Source: Gemmatimonadetes bacterium T265
Lineage (GTDB): Bacteria > Gemmatimonadota > Gemmatimonadetes > Gemmatimonadales > Gemmatimonadaceae
NCBI GenBank assembly: GCA_019973575.1
Contig: BPUI01000001.1
Span: forward strand, 558,001-622,000
Direction: 5' to 3'
Length of the DNA stretch: 64,000 nt
How positions within the stretch are numbered: position 1 is the first letter of the stretch; each line of letters starts with the position of its first letter. The notes below the pieces were generated by a model. The model made no database searches. It saw only the letters and a program-made list of their open reading frames with translations, and was not told where the DNA came from. Shown here one piece after another: positions 7,825-17,798 of the stretch. Position numbers and translations under genes: made by a program.

Positions 7825-9561
7825 TCAACTGCGGACGGGGTCCTCCGCAGACGCTGCCTCGGCCAGATCAGCGCCGCCGCGGTCGTCCAAGTTCGCCGTC
7901 GTCACGCCCTGCTGGTACTCGTTCAACTTGCGGTACAACGTGCGCTCCCCGATGCCCAGCAGCTCGGCCGCTCGCCGCCGGTTCCCCCGCGTCTCGCGCA
8001 ACGCCGCCTCGATCACCGCGCGCTCGACCTCCGCCATCGTCGTCCCGGGCGCGACCGTGACCACGTTGGCCGGCGGCGCCTCGCCTAACGGACCGATCGC
8101 CGCGGGCCCGCTCGGCAGCGCGGGGGCGCCGGCCTGCGCCTCGGTCCGCGCCGCGAGGTCAAGGCGCGCCGCGCGCTCGTCGTCCAGCCGCCGCCGCAGC
8201 TCCTCGACCTGCAGCTTCAGCTCGAGCAGCCCGCGCACGATGAACTCGAGCTCGCGCCCCTCGGCCCGCTGCCCTTCCCGCACCAGCGGACCGACCGGCA
8301 CCGGCAGCAACCGGCCGCTCGGCGGCAGCCCCGCGACGCCCCCGAACCCACCCCCGCGCAGGTGCTCGGGCAGATCCTCCGGCCGCACCTCGCGCCCCGG
8401 CGCGAGCACGACCATGCTCTCGATCAGGTTCCGCAGCTCGCGCACGTTCCCCGGCCAGTCGTACTCGACGAGCAGCCGCATCGCGTCGGCCGAGATACCG
8501 TGGAACGGGCGGTCGTGGCGCGCGGAGAACTCGGCGATGAACCGGCGCACGAGGAGCGGGATGTCGTCGCGCCGCTCGCGCAACGGCGGCAGCTCGATGC
8601 GCAACACGTTCAGCCGGTAGTACAGGTCCGACCGGAACGCGCCCTCCGCCACGTGCTCCCGCAGCGGCCGGTTGGTCGCCGCGACGACGCGCACGTCCAC
8701 CGGGATCGACGTCACGCCGCCCAGCCGCGTGACCTCGCGCTCCTCCAACACGCGCAGGAGCTTCACCTGCGTCGCAGGCGGGATCTCGCCGATCTCGTCG
8801 AGAAAGAGGGTCCCGTGGTCCGCGAGCTCGAACCGCCCCAGGCGCCGCTCCGCCGCGCCGGTGAACGCCCCCTTCTCGTGCCCGAACAGCTCGCTCTCGA
8901 GCAACGTCTCGGGGAGCGCCCCGACGTTCACCGCGATGAACGGCTTCCCGCGCCGCGGCGACCGCAGGTGGATCGCCCGTGCGACGAGCTCTTTGCCAGT
9001 CCCGCTCTCCCCCTCGACGAGCACCGTGCTCGACACCGGCGCCATCTGCTCGATCTGCACGAGCACTTGGCGGATGGCCTCGCTCTCCCCGTACAGCCCC
9101 GTCGTGAGCGCGAGCTGCCGCCGGTCGAGCAGCCGGTGCACCTCGGCCGCGACCTCCTCCGGGATCACCGGCTTGGGGTAGAGCGCGGCGTACCCCGCGT
9201 CGCGCAGCCGCGCCTGCATCTGCGGGTCGCCGACGTCGGTGAGCGCGACCGCGGGCACGCCCTCCCACAACAGCGCGCGCACAAGCGCCACCTGCGGCGC
9301 GTCGAGCAGCCCGCCGGTGAACACCACGACGTCCGGGTGCTCGCGGCGGATCGCCGTCCGCACGTCGTCCACAGGCGGCACGAGCGTCGTCCCGATCCCT
9401 TCGGCCTGCAGCGCGGCGTTGATCCGGATCGCCGGCTCGAGGTCGGCCATCGTGATCAGCACGCAGGGCGTCGGCTCGTCGCTCCCGCGCGCGCCCCCGC
9501 GACCGCGACGCCCGCCGCTGCCGTTGCTCGCGCGGACGCGCGGGTCTAACGGCGCGGTCAT
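7825..9561 (-). CDS. NtrC-type sigma-54 activator with degenerate receiver
   Basis: This enhancer-binding protein remodels sigma-54 RNA polymerase with ATP. From the ATG at 9559-9561 (ATGA overlap with moaB, good GGAGG upstream) it has 578 residues. The domains are a receiver-like part (about 30-150), an AAA+ core with Walker A GESGTGKE, the sigma-54 contact loop GAFTGA, Walker B GTLFLDEIGE and an Arg finger region, and a C-terminal Fis-type helix-turn-helix (GNRRRAAELLGIGERTLYRK). The receiver keeps the KP pair (YPKPV), but the phospho-acceptor position reads VVVFTGG with no Asp. Phosphorylation control is therefore unlikely, and no histidine kinase is nearby. A Gln/Glu/Arg-rich linker may be a coiled coil. 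Confidence 0.93.
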   Translation of the reverse strand: MTAPLDPRVRASNGSGGRRGRGGARGSDEPTPCVLITMADLEPAIRINAALQAEGIGTTLVPPVDDVRTAIRREHPDVVVFTGGLLDAPQVALVRALLWEGVPAVALTDVGDPQMQARLRDAGYAALYPKPVIPEEVAAEVHRLLDRRQLALTTGLYGESEAIRQVLVQIEQMAPVSSTVLVEGESGTGKELVARAIHLRSPRRGKPFIAVNVGALPETLLESELFGHEKGAFTGAAERRLGRFELADHGTLFLDEIGEIPPATQVKLLRVLEEREVTRLGGVTSIPVDVRVVAATNRPLREHVAEGAFRSDLYYRLNVLRIELPPLRERRDDIPLLVRRFIAEFSARHDRPFHGISADAMRLLVEYDWPGNVRELRNLIESMVVLAPGREVRPEDLPEHLRGGGFGGVAGLPPSGRLLPVPVGPLVREGQRAEGRELEFIVRGLLELKLQVEELRRRLDDERAARLDLAARTEAQAGAPALPSGPAAIGPLGEAPPANVVTVAPGTTMAEVERAVIEAALRETRGNRRRAAELLGIGERTLYRKLNEYQQGVTTANLDDRGGADLAEAASAEDPVRS

Positions 9562-10067
9562 CCTTCCTCCCCGGACGCGTGCCCGGCCGAATGCTCGGTC
9601 GGGAGGCCGCGCAGCACGGCCACCGCGTGCGAGAGGATCGGCTCGAGCGCCGCGAGCGCGTCGCGCACGCCGCCGGTCGACCCGGGCAGGTTGACGATCA
9701 ACGTTTCCCCCCGCGTCCCCGCGAGCCCGCGCGACAGCGCCGCGCGCGGGAACGTCGCCATCGACGCCGCCCGGATCCGCTCGGCGATCCCGGGCGCCTC
9801 GCGCTCGAGCACCGCGCGCGTCGCCTCGGGTGTGACGTCGCGCGGCGCGAGCCCCGTGCCGCCCGTGGTCAGAACCACGTCCGCGACGTCCCCGTCGCAC
9901 CACGCGGCGAGCTGCGCGGCGATCGCCGCCGACTCGTCGCGCACGAGCGCGCGCGCGGCGAGCGTCATCCCGCGCGCGACCGCCCACGCGACGGCCGCGT
10001 CGCCCGAGCCGTCGTCGGCCGGGGTGCGCGTGTCGGAGACGGTGAGGACGGCGACCCGTTCGCCCAT
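9558..10067 (-). CDS. moaB: MoaB/MogA-type molybdopterin protein
   Basis: This family binds molybdopterin and adenylylates it before molybdenum insertion. The 169-residue protein starts at ATG 10065-10067. The motifs are AVLTVSDTRTPADDGSG at the start, the pterin-binding TTGGTGLAPRDVTPEAT, and LPGSTGGVRDAL near the C-terminus. Length matches MoaB (about 170). The longer upstream open frame is Arg-rich shadow. It overlaps the sigma-54 activator start by four bases. No other moa/moe genes are visible here, so whether it is MogA-like or MoaB-like in activity is not decided. Confidence 0.9.
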   Translation of the reverse strand: MGERVAVLTVSDTRTPADDGSGDAAVAWAVARGMTLAARALVRDESAAIAAQLAAWCDGDVADVVLTTGGTGLAPRDVTPEATRAVLEREAPGIAERIRAASMATFPRAALSRGLAGTRGETLIVNLPGSTGGVRDALAALEPILSHAVAVLRGLPTEHSAGHASGEEG

Positions 10068-10095
10068 GCGCGCCGCGCGTGGCCTAACGGCCACC

Positions 10096-10701
10096 CTAAC
10101 GGGACGCGGCGAGCGCGTGCGCCCCGCCGCGCGCCCACCCGCGCAGCCGGAACGCGAGCGCGAGCAGCAGCACGCCCGCGAACAGCGCATACGCCCCGAT
10201 CCAGACGGCGATCACCAGCGCCCCCGCCACCGGCGCCGCGAGCAGCGCCACGCCGAACAGCACGGACAGGAGCCCGCTCAGGCCGAGCAGCCACTCGCCC
10301 CGGACCTCGCGGCGGAGGCGGACGGCGGCGACGATCTGCCCCACGCCCGTCACGAGCGCCCACGCGGCGACGAGGTAGAGCAGGAAGAGCCCGGTCATGT
10401 GCGGGTACCAGAGCGTGAGCGCGCCGACCGTGATCGCGAGCACGCCCGCGAGCAGCAGCCCGCCCCACGCCCCGCCCCCCTCGCGCCGCCGCAGCCCGGC
10501 TACGATGCTCAGGCCGCCGTCGACGAGCGCGAACACCCCGAAGAGCAGCACGAGCGTGGCGAGCGTCGCGCCGGGGTGGATGATCGTGAGCACCCCGAAC
10601 AGCACGGCCGCGCCGCCGCGCAGCGCGACCGCCCACCAGTTGCGCGCCAGCGTCGCCGGCGCGGAGCTCGTAAACCCCGTGATCGTCGTCCCAGCCGTCA
10701 T
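10096..10701 (-). CDS. HdeD-family membrane protein (DUF308)
   Basis: The 201-residue integral membrane protein has six hydrophobic segments in three pairs. Repeated motifs such as LFGVLTIIHPGATLATLVLLFG, ALTLWYPHMTGLFLLYLVAAW and LFGVALLAAP are typical of the HdeD/DUF308 acid-resistance family. In enterobacteria HdeD is linked to acid tolerance at high cell density; the role here is unknown. It sits between gcvT and moaB, and GCCTAACG motifs lie just beyond its stop. Confidence 0.88.
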   Translation of the reverse strand: MTAGTTITGFTSSAPATLARNWWAVALRGGAAVLFGVLTIIHPGATLATLVLLFGVFALVDGGLSIVAGLRRREGGGAWGGLLLAGVLAITVGALTLWYPHMTGLFLLYLVAAWALVTGVGQIVAAVRLRREVRGEWLLGLSGLLSVLFGVALLAAPVAGALVIAVWIGAYALFAGVLLLALAFRLRGWARGGAHALAASR

Positions 10702-10737
10702 GGCAGCATTCCTCCGGTTAGGCCGACGCCCGCCGGA

Positions 10738-11901
<1,164 letters not shown>

Positions 11902-11934
11902 GAGGGCAGCGGTGCGGGACGGCAGATGAACGGC

Positions 11935-12010
11935 GAGGAAAAGCTAGCGGCCCGCGCCCGACGTCCGAGGCGCGGGCCGCTGCACGCCCGGACGCGAGCC
12001 CGGGCGTGCA
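11935..12010 (-). terminator. Tandem-hairpin intrinsic terminator
   Basis: Two adjacent perfect hairpins follow the stop of the gene starting at 12632. The first met by transcription pairs 12000-12010 with 11981-11991 (11 bp, TGCACGCCCGG). The second pairs 11969-11981 with 11946-11958 (13 bp, AGCGGCCCGCGCC). After the second the minus-strand transcript reads AGCTTTTCC, a short T run. This is a convincing Rho-independent terminator and isolates gcvT. Confidence 0.8.
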
Positions 12011-12029
12011 ACCGGTGTGGAGCCGGCGC

Positions 12030-12632
12030 TTAGAGGTCGGCCGACGCCTTCGCGCCGCTCACGGCCGGCGCCTGCCGCAGCTCCGACGCGCTCAGCTCAC
12101 GCGTGTCGGCCATCTTCGGCGGCGTCCCCGTGACGATCCCCTTCGCGACCTCGAACAGCTGCACGGGCGCGGGCCGGTCCTTCTTGGAATACGTGACCGA
12201 GTGCGCCTCGATGAGCACGAGCGTGATGCGCGGGTCGTCCGGCCCGCCGTCGCGCTCACCGCCCTCGTCGCCGAGCCAGGCGCGCCAGTCGGGCTGGTAG
12301 AGGTCGTGGACCATCCGCTTGTCGCGCGAGACCACGGCGGTGCCGCTGACACTCACCCACTCGCGCGAGCTGTTGTTGTAGAACGCGCAGTTCACGTGCG
12401 GGTCGGTCGCGAGCTCCTCGAGCTTGTGCGACTCGCCGTTGGTCATGAACCAGAGGTCCGCGCCGTCGACGCGGCGCTGCACCGCCATCGGGCGCGAGAC
12501 GAGGTGCCCGTCCGCGCGGCGCGTCGTGAACTGCGCGGTCTCGATCCCGTCGATGAGCTTGTAGAGGTCGTCGAGCTTCTTCTCGAGCGGGACGGCGTTG
12601 TCTTCGTTCTTCTGCTGCGTCTTGTCGGCCAT
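12030..12632 (-). CDS. Pyridoxamine-5'-phosphate-oxidase-fold general stress protein
   Basis: The 200-residue protein belongs to the flavin-binding split-barrel family related to Bacillus YdaG/general stress protein 26. Visible features are the motif LYKLIDGIETAQFTTRRADG, SRPMAVQRR...DLWFMTNGES, HKLEELATDPHVNCAFYNN, WVSVSGTAVVSRD and a C-terminal DDPRITLVLIEAHSVTYSK. It probably binds FMN or F420; the substrate is unknown. Start ATG 12630-12632 has GGAG upstream. The longer open frame upstream is not needed. Confidence 0.88.
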   Translation of the reverse strand: MADKTQQKNEDNAVPLEKKLDDLYKLIDGIETAQFTTRRADGHLVSRPMAVQRRVDGADLWFMTNGESHKLEELATDPHVNCAFYNNSSREWVSVSGTAVVSRDKRMVHDLYQPDWRAWLGDEGGERDGGPDDPRITLVLIEAHSVTYSKKDRPAPVQLFEVAKGIVTGTPPKMADTRELSASELRQAPAVSGAKASADL

Positions 12633-12726
12633 GTCGTCTCCAAGGGCTGGGCACGCCGGTCGGGACCGGCGGCGAATCGCGGTCGGGGTGGCAGGACGCG
12701 TGCCGGCCCCCTCCCCGCTGCGGGTG

Positions 12727-13146
12727 TCAGCCCCCGCGCCGCCGTCGCCCCCGCCCGAGCAGCGAGAAGACGACGATCGCCGTCGCGAACCCGCCGATGA
12801 TCCCCGGCGGTCCGCCGAACACCATCGCGCCGAGCACGACGACCGCGCCGACGGCCCCAAGCGCCCACCCGGCGAGCTCGCTCGCCGCGACGAGCGACCG
12901 GTCCGCGCCCGCGAGCGGCGCGCCCGACCGGCGCACCCGCCCGGTCACGACGAGGAACAGGACCGCGGCCACGACCCCGCCCGGCACCGCCCCTTCGAGC
13001 GCGGCCAGCGCCCGGCTCGGCGGCGCGCTACCGTAGGCGACCGCCGCCGAGTCAACCGCCGGCGCGAGGAACAACGCCCCCGCGACCGGCGCGAGCACGA
13101 GCAACGCCCACCCGGCCAGCAACAGCGCGCGGCGGAGCGCGGTCAT
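12727..13146 (-). CDS. Small four-helix membrane protein, unknown
   Basis: The 139-residue protein has four hydrophobic helices (residues about 8-30, 55-70, 88-107, 112-128) and an Arg-rich C-terminal tail. No family is recognised. It starts 13 bases after the argF stop and is probably cotranscribed with it. It reads as a real membrane protein by composition, but this is not proven. Confidence 0.55.
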   Translation of the reverse strand: MTALRRALLLAGWALLVLAPVAGALFLAPAVDSAAVAYGSAPPSRALAALEGAVPGGVVAAVLFLVVTGRVRRSGAPLAGADRSLVAASELAGWALGAVGAVVVLGAMVFGGPPGIIGGFATAIVVFSLLGRGRRRRGG

Positions 13147-13159
13147 CGGCCGAGGCCGC

Positions 13160-14080
13160 TCACGCCAGCGGCTCGCCCCCGATGAGCGCGGCGAGCAGCG
13201 CCTTCTGCACGTGCAGCCGGTTCTCCGCCTCGTCCCACACCCGGCTCCGCGGCCCGTCGATCACCTCGGCCGTCACCTCCTCGCCCCGGTGCGCCGGGAG
13301 GCAGTGTAGGAAGATCGCGTCGGACGCGGCGCGATCCATGAGGGCGGCGTCGACCTGGTAGCGGGCGAAGGCGCGCTCGCGCTGCTCGCGCTCGTGCTCG
13401 TGCCCCATCGACGCCCACACGTCGGTCGTCACGACGTCGGCGCCCTCGACCGCCTCGCGCGGGTCGCGCACGAGCGTCACGCGCGCGGCGCCCTGCGCGC
13501 GTTCGAGCAGCGCGCCGTCGGGCTCGTACCCCTCCGGACAGGCGAGCGTGAGGTCGAAGCCGAGCCGGTACGCCGCGTTCAGCCACGAGTTCGCGACGTT
13601 GTTGCCGTCGCCGACCCACGCCACCCGGCGCCCGTCGAGCCCGCCCAGGTGCTGGCGCACGGTGAGCAGGTCGGCGAGCACCTGGCACGGGTGCAGGAAG
13701 TCGGTGAGCCCGTTGACCACCGGCACCGTCGCATGCCGCGCCAGCTCCTCCGCCTCGGCGTGCGCGTACGTGCGGATCATGATCCCGTCGGCGTAGCGCG
13801 AGAGCACGCGCGCGGTGTCGGCGACCGGCTCGCCGCGGCCTAACTGCACGTCCCGCCCGGAAAGAAAGAGCGCGTGCCCGCCGAGGTGGAAGGTGCCCAC
13901 TTCGAACGAGACCCGGGTGCGCGTGCTCGACTTGGTGAAGACCATCGCGAGCGTGCGGCCGGCGAGCGGGCGCCCGGCGTAGGCGCCGCGCCGCATCCGC
14001 TCCGCGAGGTCGAGCGCGCCGAGCACCTCGGCGCGCTCGAGGTCCGGGATCGCGAGGAAGTGGCGGACCGGCCGACTCAC
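13160..14080 (-). CDS. argF: Ornithine carbamoyltransferase
   Basis: ArgF condenses ornithine with carbamoyl phosphate to citrulline in arginine biosynthesis. The 306-residue protein has the carbamoyl-phosphate loop STRTRVSFE, the HPCQVLAD motif, the ornithine-binding DVWASMGHE and FLHCLPAHRGEEV. Length matches the family (about 305-335). The HCLP Cys and the SMG loop favour ornithine over acetylornithine or aspartate. It follows hslU with 18 bases between. Confidence 0.95.
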   Translation of the reverse strand: MSRPVRHFLAIPDLERAEVLGALDLAERMRRGAYAGRPLAGRTLAMVFTKSSTRTRVSFEVGTFHLGGHALFLSGRDVQLGRGEPVADTARVLSRYADGIMIRTYAHAEAEELARHATVPVVNGLTDFLHPCQVLADLLTVRQHLGGLDGRRVAWVGDGNNVANSWLNAAYRLGFDLTLACPEGYEPDGALLERAQGAARVTLVRDPREAVEGADVVTTDVWASMGHEHEREQRERAFARYQVDAALMDRAASDAIFLHCLPAHRGEEVTAEVIDGPRSRVWDEAENRLHVQKALLAALIGGEPLA

Positions 14081-14098
14081 GGGTGGCTCACAGGCGGC

Positions 14099-15559
14099 TC
14101 ACAGGATGTACTTGCGCAGGTCCTCGTCGTCGACGACCGCCTTCAGCCGCTCGCGCACGAGCGGGCCGTCGACGACCACGGGGTCCGTGCCGCGGTCGGG
14201 CAGCTCGAACAGCACGTCCTCGAGCAGCGTCGTCATGACCGTATGCAGGCGCCGCGCGCCGATGTTCTCCAGCCGGTCGTTCACCAGCGCCGCCGTGCGC
14301 GCGACCTCGGCCACGCCGTCGTCGGTGAAGGTGAGCGCGGCCCCCTCCGCCGCGACGAGCGCGGCGTACTGCTTGGTGAGCGCGTTCTCGGGCTCGGTCA
14401 TCACGCGCACGAAGTCGCCCTCGGTGAGCGGCTTGAGCTCGACGCGGATCGGGAAGCGCCCTTGCAGCTCGGGGATCAGGTCGCTCGGCTTGCTCACGTG
14501 GAACGCGCCCGCGGCGACGAACAGGACGTGGTCGGTCTTCACCGGCCCGTAGCGCGTCGGCACGCTCGATCCCTCGACGATCGGCAGCAGGTCGCGCTGC
14601 ACGCCCTCGCGCGAGATGTCGGGCCCGCGCCCCTCGCCGTCGGCGCTCGCGATCTTGTCGATCTCGTCGAGGAAGACGATGCCTAACGCCTCGACGCGCT
14701 CGAGCGCGTCGCCGATCACGTCCTCCTCGTCGACGAGCTGGCCGAGCACCTCGTCGGTGAGCGTGCGCCGCGCCTCGCTCACCTTCACGCGGCGGCGCTT
14801 CATGCGCTTCGGGAGGATGCCGCGCAGGAAGTCGGCGAAGTTCTCCGCCCCCTCGGGCGCCCCGCCGCTCGAGGCCGCGACGTCGAGCGACGTGCCGCGG
14901 TCCTCGACCTCGATCTCGACCTCGCGCCCCTCGAGCTGGCCGTCGATGAGGAGCTGCTTGAGGCGCGCGCGGGTGCGGGCGACCCGCGGGTCGACCCGGG
15001 TCCCGCCCTCCGCGTCGTCCGGCGCCGCGTCCCCCGACGCCCCGTCCTCGGCGCCGCCGTCGTCGGCCGCGTGCGCGCCGTTCGTGGCGCCGTTAGGCGC
15101 GCCGCCGGCGGCGGGCATGAGCAGGTCGAGGATCCGCTCGTCGACGCGCTCGTTCGCGAGGTCCTCGACCTCCGCCTCGCGCTCGCTCCGTACCATGTCG
15201 ACCGCGCGCTCGACGAGGTCGCGGATCATCGACTCGACGTCGCGCCCGACGTAGCCGACCTCGGTGAACTTCGACGCCTCGACCTTCACGAACGGCGCGC
15301 CGGCGAGCTTCGCCAGCCGCCGCGCGATCTCGGTCTTCCCGCTCCCGGTCGGGCCGATGAGGATGATGTTGTTGGCGCTGATCTCGTCGCGCAGCGCCTC
15401 GGGCGCGCGCTGGCGCCGCCACCGGTTGCGCAGCGCGATCGCGACCGCCTTCTTGGCCTCGGTCTGCCCGACGATGTACCGGTCCAGCTCGGCGACGATC
15501 TGGCGCGGCGTGAGGTCGGCGAGCTTTGCGATCGCCTGTTCCGTTCTCTTCGACAGCAT
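14099..15559 (-). CDS. hslU: HslU ATPase of the HslUV protease
   Basis: HslU is the AAA+ unfoldase that feeds substrates to HslV. The 486-residue protein opens with [17 protein letters not shown] and carries Walker [10 protein letters not shown] (residues 69-77), the pore motif region [10 protein letters not shown], Walker [13 protein letters not shown], sensor 2 and the C-terminal tail LRKYIL that docks on HslV. The I-domain has an extra acidic, low-complexity insert (about residues 150-190, Asp/Gly/Ala-rich), making it longer than the usual 440-465. It lies downstream of hslV. Confidence 0.97.
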   Translation of the reverse strand: MLSKRTEQAIAKLADLTPRQIVAELDRYIVGQTEAKKAVAIALRNRWRRQRAPEALRDEISANNIILIGPTGSGKTEIARRLAKLAGAPFVKVEASKFTEVGYVGRDVESMIRDLVERAVDMVRSEREAEVEDLANERVDERILDLLMPAAGGAPNGATNGAHAADDGGAEDGASGDAAPDDAEGGTRVDPRVARTRARLKQLLIDGQLEGREVEIEVEDRGTSLDVAASSGGAPEGAENFADFLRGILPKRMKRRRVKVSEARRTLTDEVLGQLVDEEDVIGDALERVEALGIVFLDEIDKIASADGEGRGPDISREGVQRDLLPIVEGSSVPTRYGPVKTDHVLFVAAGAFHVSKPSDLIPELQGRFPIRVELKPLTEGDFVRVMTEPENALTKQYAALVAAEGAALTFTDDGVAEVARTAALVNDRLENIGARRLHTVMTTLLEDVLFELPDRGTDPVVVDGPLVRERLKAVVDDEDLRKYIL

Positions 15560-15571
15560 CCGGGAAAGCTA

Positions 15572-15611
15572 ACGGTCCCGGGACCGTGGACCCCCGCGTG
15601 CGCGGGGATCC
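15572..15611. repeat. REP-like palindromes between hslV and hslU
   Basis: The 57-base gap between hslV and hslU holds a perfect 16-base palindrome (ACGGTCCCGGGACCGT, 15572-15587). An imperfect palindrome follows it (GGACCCCCGCG TG CGCGGGGATCC, 15588-15611). The GGACCCCCGCGTGCGCG core recurs at 16237-16252 on the other side of hslV, so these look like REP/BIME-type extragenic palindromes. They could tune the hslV:hslU ratio by mRNA stability. Confidence 0.7.
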
Positions 15612-15616
15612 ACCTC

Positions 15617-16201
15617 TCACGGCCGAGTCGACTCACCGACCGGCTCGAGTACCGTGATGTTCTTGTTGGAGTAGATGCAGATCTCCCCCGCGATCTCGAG
15701 CCCGCGCCGCACCACCTCGCGCGGTTCGAGCGGGGTGTGCTGGAGCAGCGCCCGCGCGGCCGCGAGCGCGTACGCGCCCCCCGAACCGATCGCGATCACG
15801 CCGTCGTCGGGCTCGATCAGCTCGCCGTCGCCCGAGATCACGAACCCGTGCTCCGCGTCGGCCACCGCGAGCAGCGCGTCGAGCCGGCGCAGCACGCGGT
15901 CGCTCCGCCAGTCTTTGGCGAGCTCGACCGCCGCGCGCGGCAGGTTGCTCGGGTAGCGCTCCAGCTTCTCCTCGAACTTCTCGAACAGCGTCAGCGCGTC
16001 GCTCGCCGCCCCGGCGAACCCGGCGAGCACGCGGCCGCCACGCAACACGCGGACCTTCTGCGCGTTCGATTTCATTACCGTGTCGCCCACGGTGACCTGC
16101 CCGTCGCCGCCGAGCGCGACGCGGCCGTCGCGGCGCACGGCGAGGATGGTGGTCGCGCGGAAGCGCGGGACGAGCGGGGTCGGGTCGCGGAGCACGGTCA
16201 T
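15617..16201 (-). CDS. hslV: HslV peptidase subunit
   Basis: HslV is the N-terminal-threonine peptidase of the HslUV protease. The core matches the family closely: [66 protein letters not shown] and [16 protein letters not shown]. From the ATG at 16199-16201 there are 16 residues before the catalytic Thr pair (RFRA|TTIL), whereas most HslV have only the initiator Met. A GTG at 16208-16210 would add three more. No start codon lies just before the Thr codon, so a propeptide must be cleaved if the usual Thr is used. It is followed by hslU after a palindromic spacer. Confidence 0.95.
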   Translation of the reverse strand: MTVLRDPTPLVPRFRATTILAVRRDGRVALGGDGQVTVGDTVMKSNAQKVRVLRGGRVLAGFAGAASDALTLFEKFEEKLERYPSNLPRAAVELAKDWRSDRVLRRLDALLAVADAEHGFVISGDGELIEPDDGVIAIGSGGAYALAAARALLQHTPLEPREVVRRGLEIAGEICIYSNKNITVLEPVGESTRP

Positions 16202-16232
16202 CCCCGACACGCTAAGCGGGTCGCCTGGGAAA

Positions 16233-16300
16233 GGTGGACCCCCGCGTGCGCGCCGGTGACCGCCCGGATGCCGTCACCCCCGCGCACGCGGGGGCCCACC
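16233..16300. repeat. REP-like inverted repeat upstream of hslV
   Basis: GGTGGACCCCCGCGTGCGCG (16233-16252) is the reverse complement, with one mismatch, of CGCGCACGCGGGGGCCCACC (16281-16300), around a 28-base loop. The right arm also contains a small palindrome (CCCCGCGCACGCGGGG). The core is shared with the palindrome between hslV and hslU. The element fills the 112-base gap between hslV and the membrane-protein gene at 16314. Confidence 0.7.
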
Positions 16301-16313
16301 CGTCCCGGCGACG

Positions 16314-16742
16314 TCAGCGCCCGCGTCGCTCCGCCCACCGGCGGTCGTTCGTGCGGCGCGGGCCGTCCGGGTCGGGGGCGACCGGATCGCCGAGGTGGCG
16401 ACGGTCGTCCGCCGTGCGCCCACGGCGCGACGCACCGCGGAAGGTCAGCCGCTCGCGTAGGTAGCGCCCGTTGAGCCCGACGCCCAGCACGGTCAGCGCC
16501 GCGCCCGCGAACACCGCCACGGTCGCCCAGCGCCACACGTCGCCCCCGACGAGCGACGCGCCGATAAGCACCAGCCCCGCGCCGACGGCTATCTCCCCGC
16601 CCCGGCTCCGCTCGGCCCGCGCCCGCCGCCGGCGCTCGACGGTCCGCCGCTCGCCGTCCGACACCCACCCGTCGGCGACGAGCGCGAGCCCGGCGAGCAC
16701 CACGAGGCCGCCCAGGACGAGTGGGATGAGCTCCAGCTGCAT
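16314..16742 (-). CDS. Small membrane protein, unknown
   Basis: The 142-residue protein has hydrophobic helices at about residues 5-25, 50-65 and 70-88 and a highly charged loop (RRTVERRRRARAERSRG). It ends with an Arg/Asp-rich tail. No family is recognised. It sits between xerC and hslV on the same strand, interrupting an otherwise familiar gene order. Coding status is supported by the hydrophobic pattern and by its position between genes. Confidence 0.5.
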   Translation of the reverse strand: MQLELIPLVLGGLVVLAGLALVADGWVSDGERRTVERRRRARAERSRGGEIAVGAGLVLIGASLVGGDVWRWATVAVFAGAALTVLGVGLNGRYLRERLTFRGASRRGRTADDRRHLGDPVAPDPDGPRRTNDRRWAERRGR

Positions 16743-16790
16743 GGTCGGGGCCGGTGCAAGTTCGGGACTCGCGACCGGGAGCGCGGGTCG

Positions 16791-17798
16791 TCACGCCCGC
16801 GGGTGCGCCCGCCGGTACGCCTGCCGCAGCCGCTCCACACTCGTGTGCGTGTAGATCTGCGTCGTCGCGACCGAGGCATGCCCGAGCAGCTCCTGCACGG
16901 CCCGCAGGTCCGCGCCGGCGTCGACCAGGTGCGTCGCGAACGTGTGCCGGAGCGAGTGCGTCGACAACGGCTGCTCGTCGTCGACGGCGCGGAGCAGCTT
17001 GACCACCGCGCGCTGTACGCCCGCCACGCTGATCCGCCGCCCGCGGTCGGTGAGGAACACCGCCGCCCGCTCGGCCCCGCGCCCGACGCGCGCGACGACC
17101 TGTTCGCGCCGCGCCTCGTACTGGCGGAGCGCGCGCACGGCCTTCGTCCCGACCGGCACGATGCGCTCCTTGCGCCCCTTGCCACGCACCTTCACCTGCC
17201 CCGCGACGAGGTCGAGGTCGCCCGTGTTCACGCCCTGCAGCTCGCTCACGCGGAGCCCGGCCGAGTAGAGCAGTTCGATCATCGCGAGGTCGCGCACGTC
17301 GGCGAAGCGCGCGGACGCATCCGTCGCGCGCGCCTCCGCGAGCGCGAAGAGCGTTGCGGTCTGCTTCTGGTCGAGGTACGCCGGCAGCCGTCGCTCGGGC
17401 TTCGGACCCGAGACCGCGCGCGCGGGGTTGGCGGGGACGAGCTCCTCGCGGTGCAGGTAGCGGAAGAAGCTCCGCGCCGCCGACAGCGCCCGCGCGATCG
17501 ACCGCTTGGCGAGCCCGCGCCGCGTGAGGTGGCCGAGGTAGGCGCGCAGGTCCTGCCGGGTGACGGCCGGCCATTCCACGGCGGCGCCCGCCGTCGCATG
17601 CAGGTGCCGGCCGAGGAACGCCGTGAGGCCGCGCAGGTCGCGCTCGTAGGCGGCGAGCGTGTGCGGCGAGACGTCCCGCTCCTTGGCGAGGTGCTCGAGG
17701 TACTCCGCGACCTCGGGGGCGAGCGCGACCGGGCCCGCCGCACCCGCCGCTGCCTCGTCCGACGCCGCGGCGGACGTCGCCGGGGCCTTCTTCCTCAC
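16791..17798 (-). CDS. xerC: Tyrosine recombinase XerC/XerD
   Basis: This chromosome-dimer resolution recombinase acts at dif with FtsK. From the GTG at 17796-17798 (GTGA overlap with trmFO) it has 335 residues. It has an N-terminal SAM-like core-binding domain (residues about 30-120) and a catalytic domain with Arg in YSAGLRVSEL, Lys in VRGKGRKERIVP, HxxR in THSLRHTFATHL, His in LLGHASVATTQIY and the Tyr nucleophile in QIYTHTS. There is no extra domain of the IntI kind. The trmFO-xerC-hslV-hslU order matches the Firmicutes codV (XerC) locus, so XerC is preferred to XerD. Confidence 0.93.
   Translation of the reverse strand: MRKKAPATSAAASDEAAAGAAGPVALAPEVAEYLEHLAKERDVSPHTLAAYERDLRGLTAFLGRHLHATAGAAVEWPAVTRQDLRAYLGHLTRRGLAKRSIARALSAARSFFRYLHREELVPANPARAVSGPKPERRLPAYLDQKQTATLFALAEARATDASARFADVRDLAMIELLYSAGLRVSELQGVNTGDLDLVAGQVKVRGKGRKERIVPVGTKAVRALRQYEARREQVVARVGRGAERAAVFLTDRGRRISVAGVQRAVVKLLRAVDDEQPLSTHSLRHTFATHLVDAGADLRAVQELLGHASVATTQIYTHTSVERLRQAYRRAHPRA

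Noticed and set aside
15588-15611. CCCCGCG...CGCGGGG palindrome resembling a type I-E CRISPR repeat
   Set aside because: Only one copy with no regularly spaced repeats or spacers and no cas genes; the related copy near 16237 is inverted-repeat DNA, so REP-like palindromes explain it better.
16791-17798. Tyrosine recombinase as the integron integrase of the cassette array
   Set aside because: It has the XerC architecture and gene neighbours (trmFO, hslUV), lacks the IntI-specific insert by eye and is 30 kb away.
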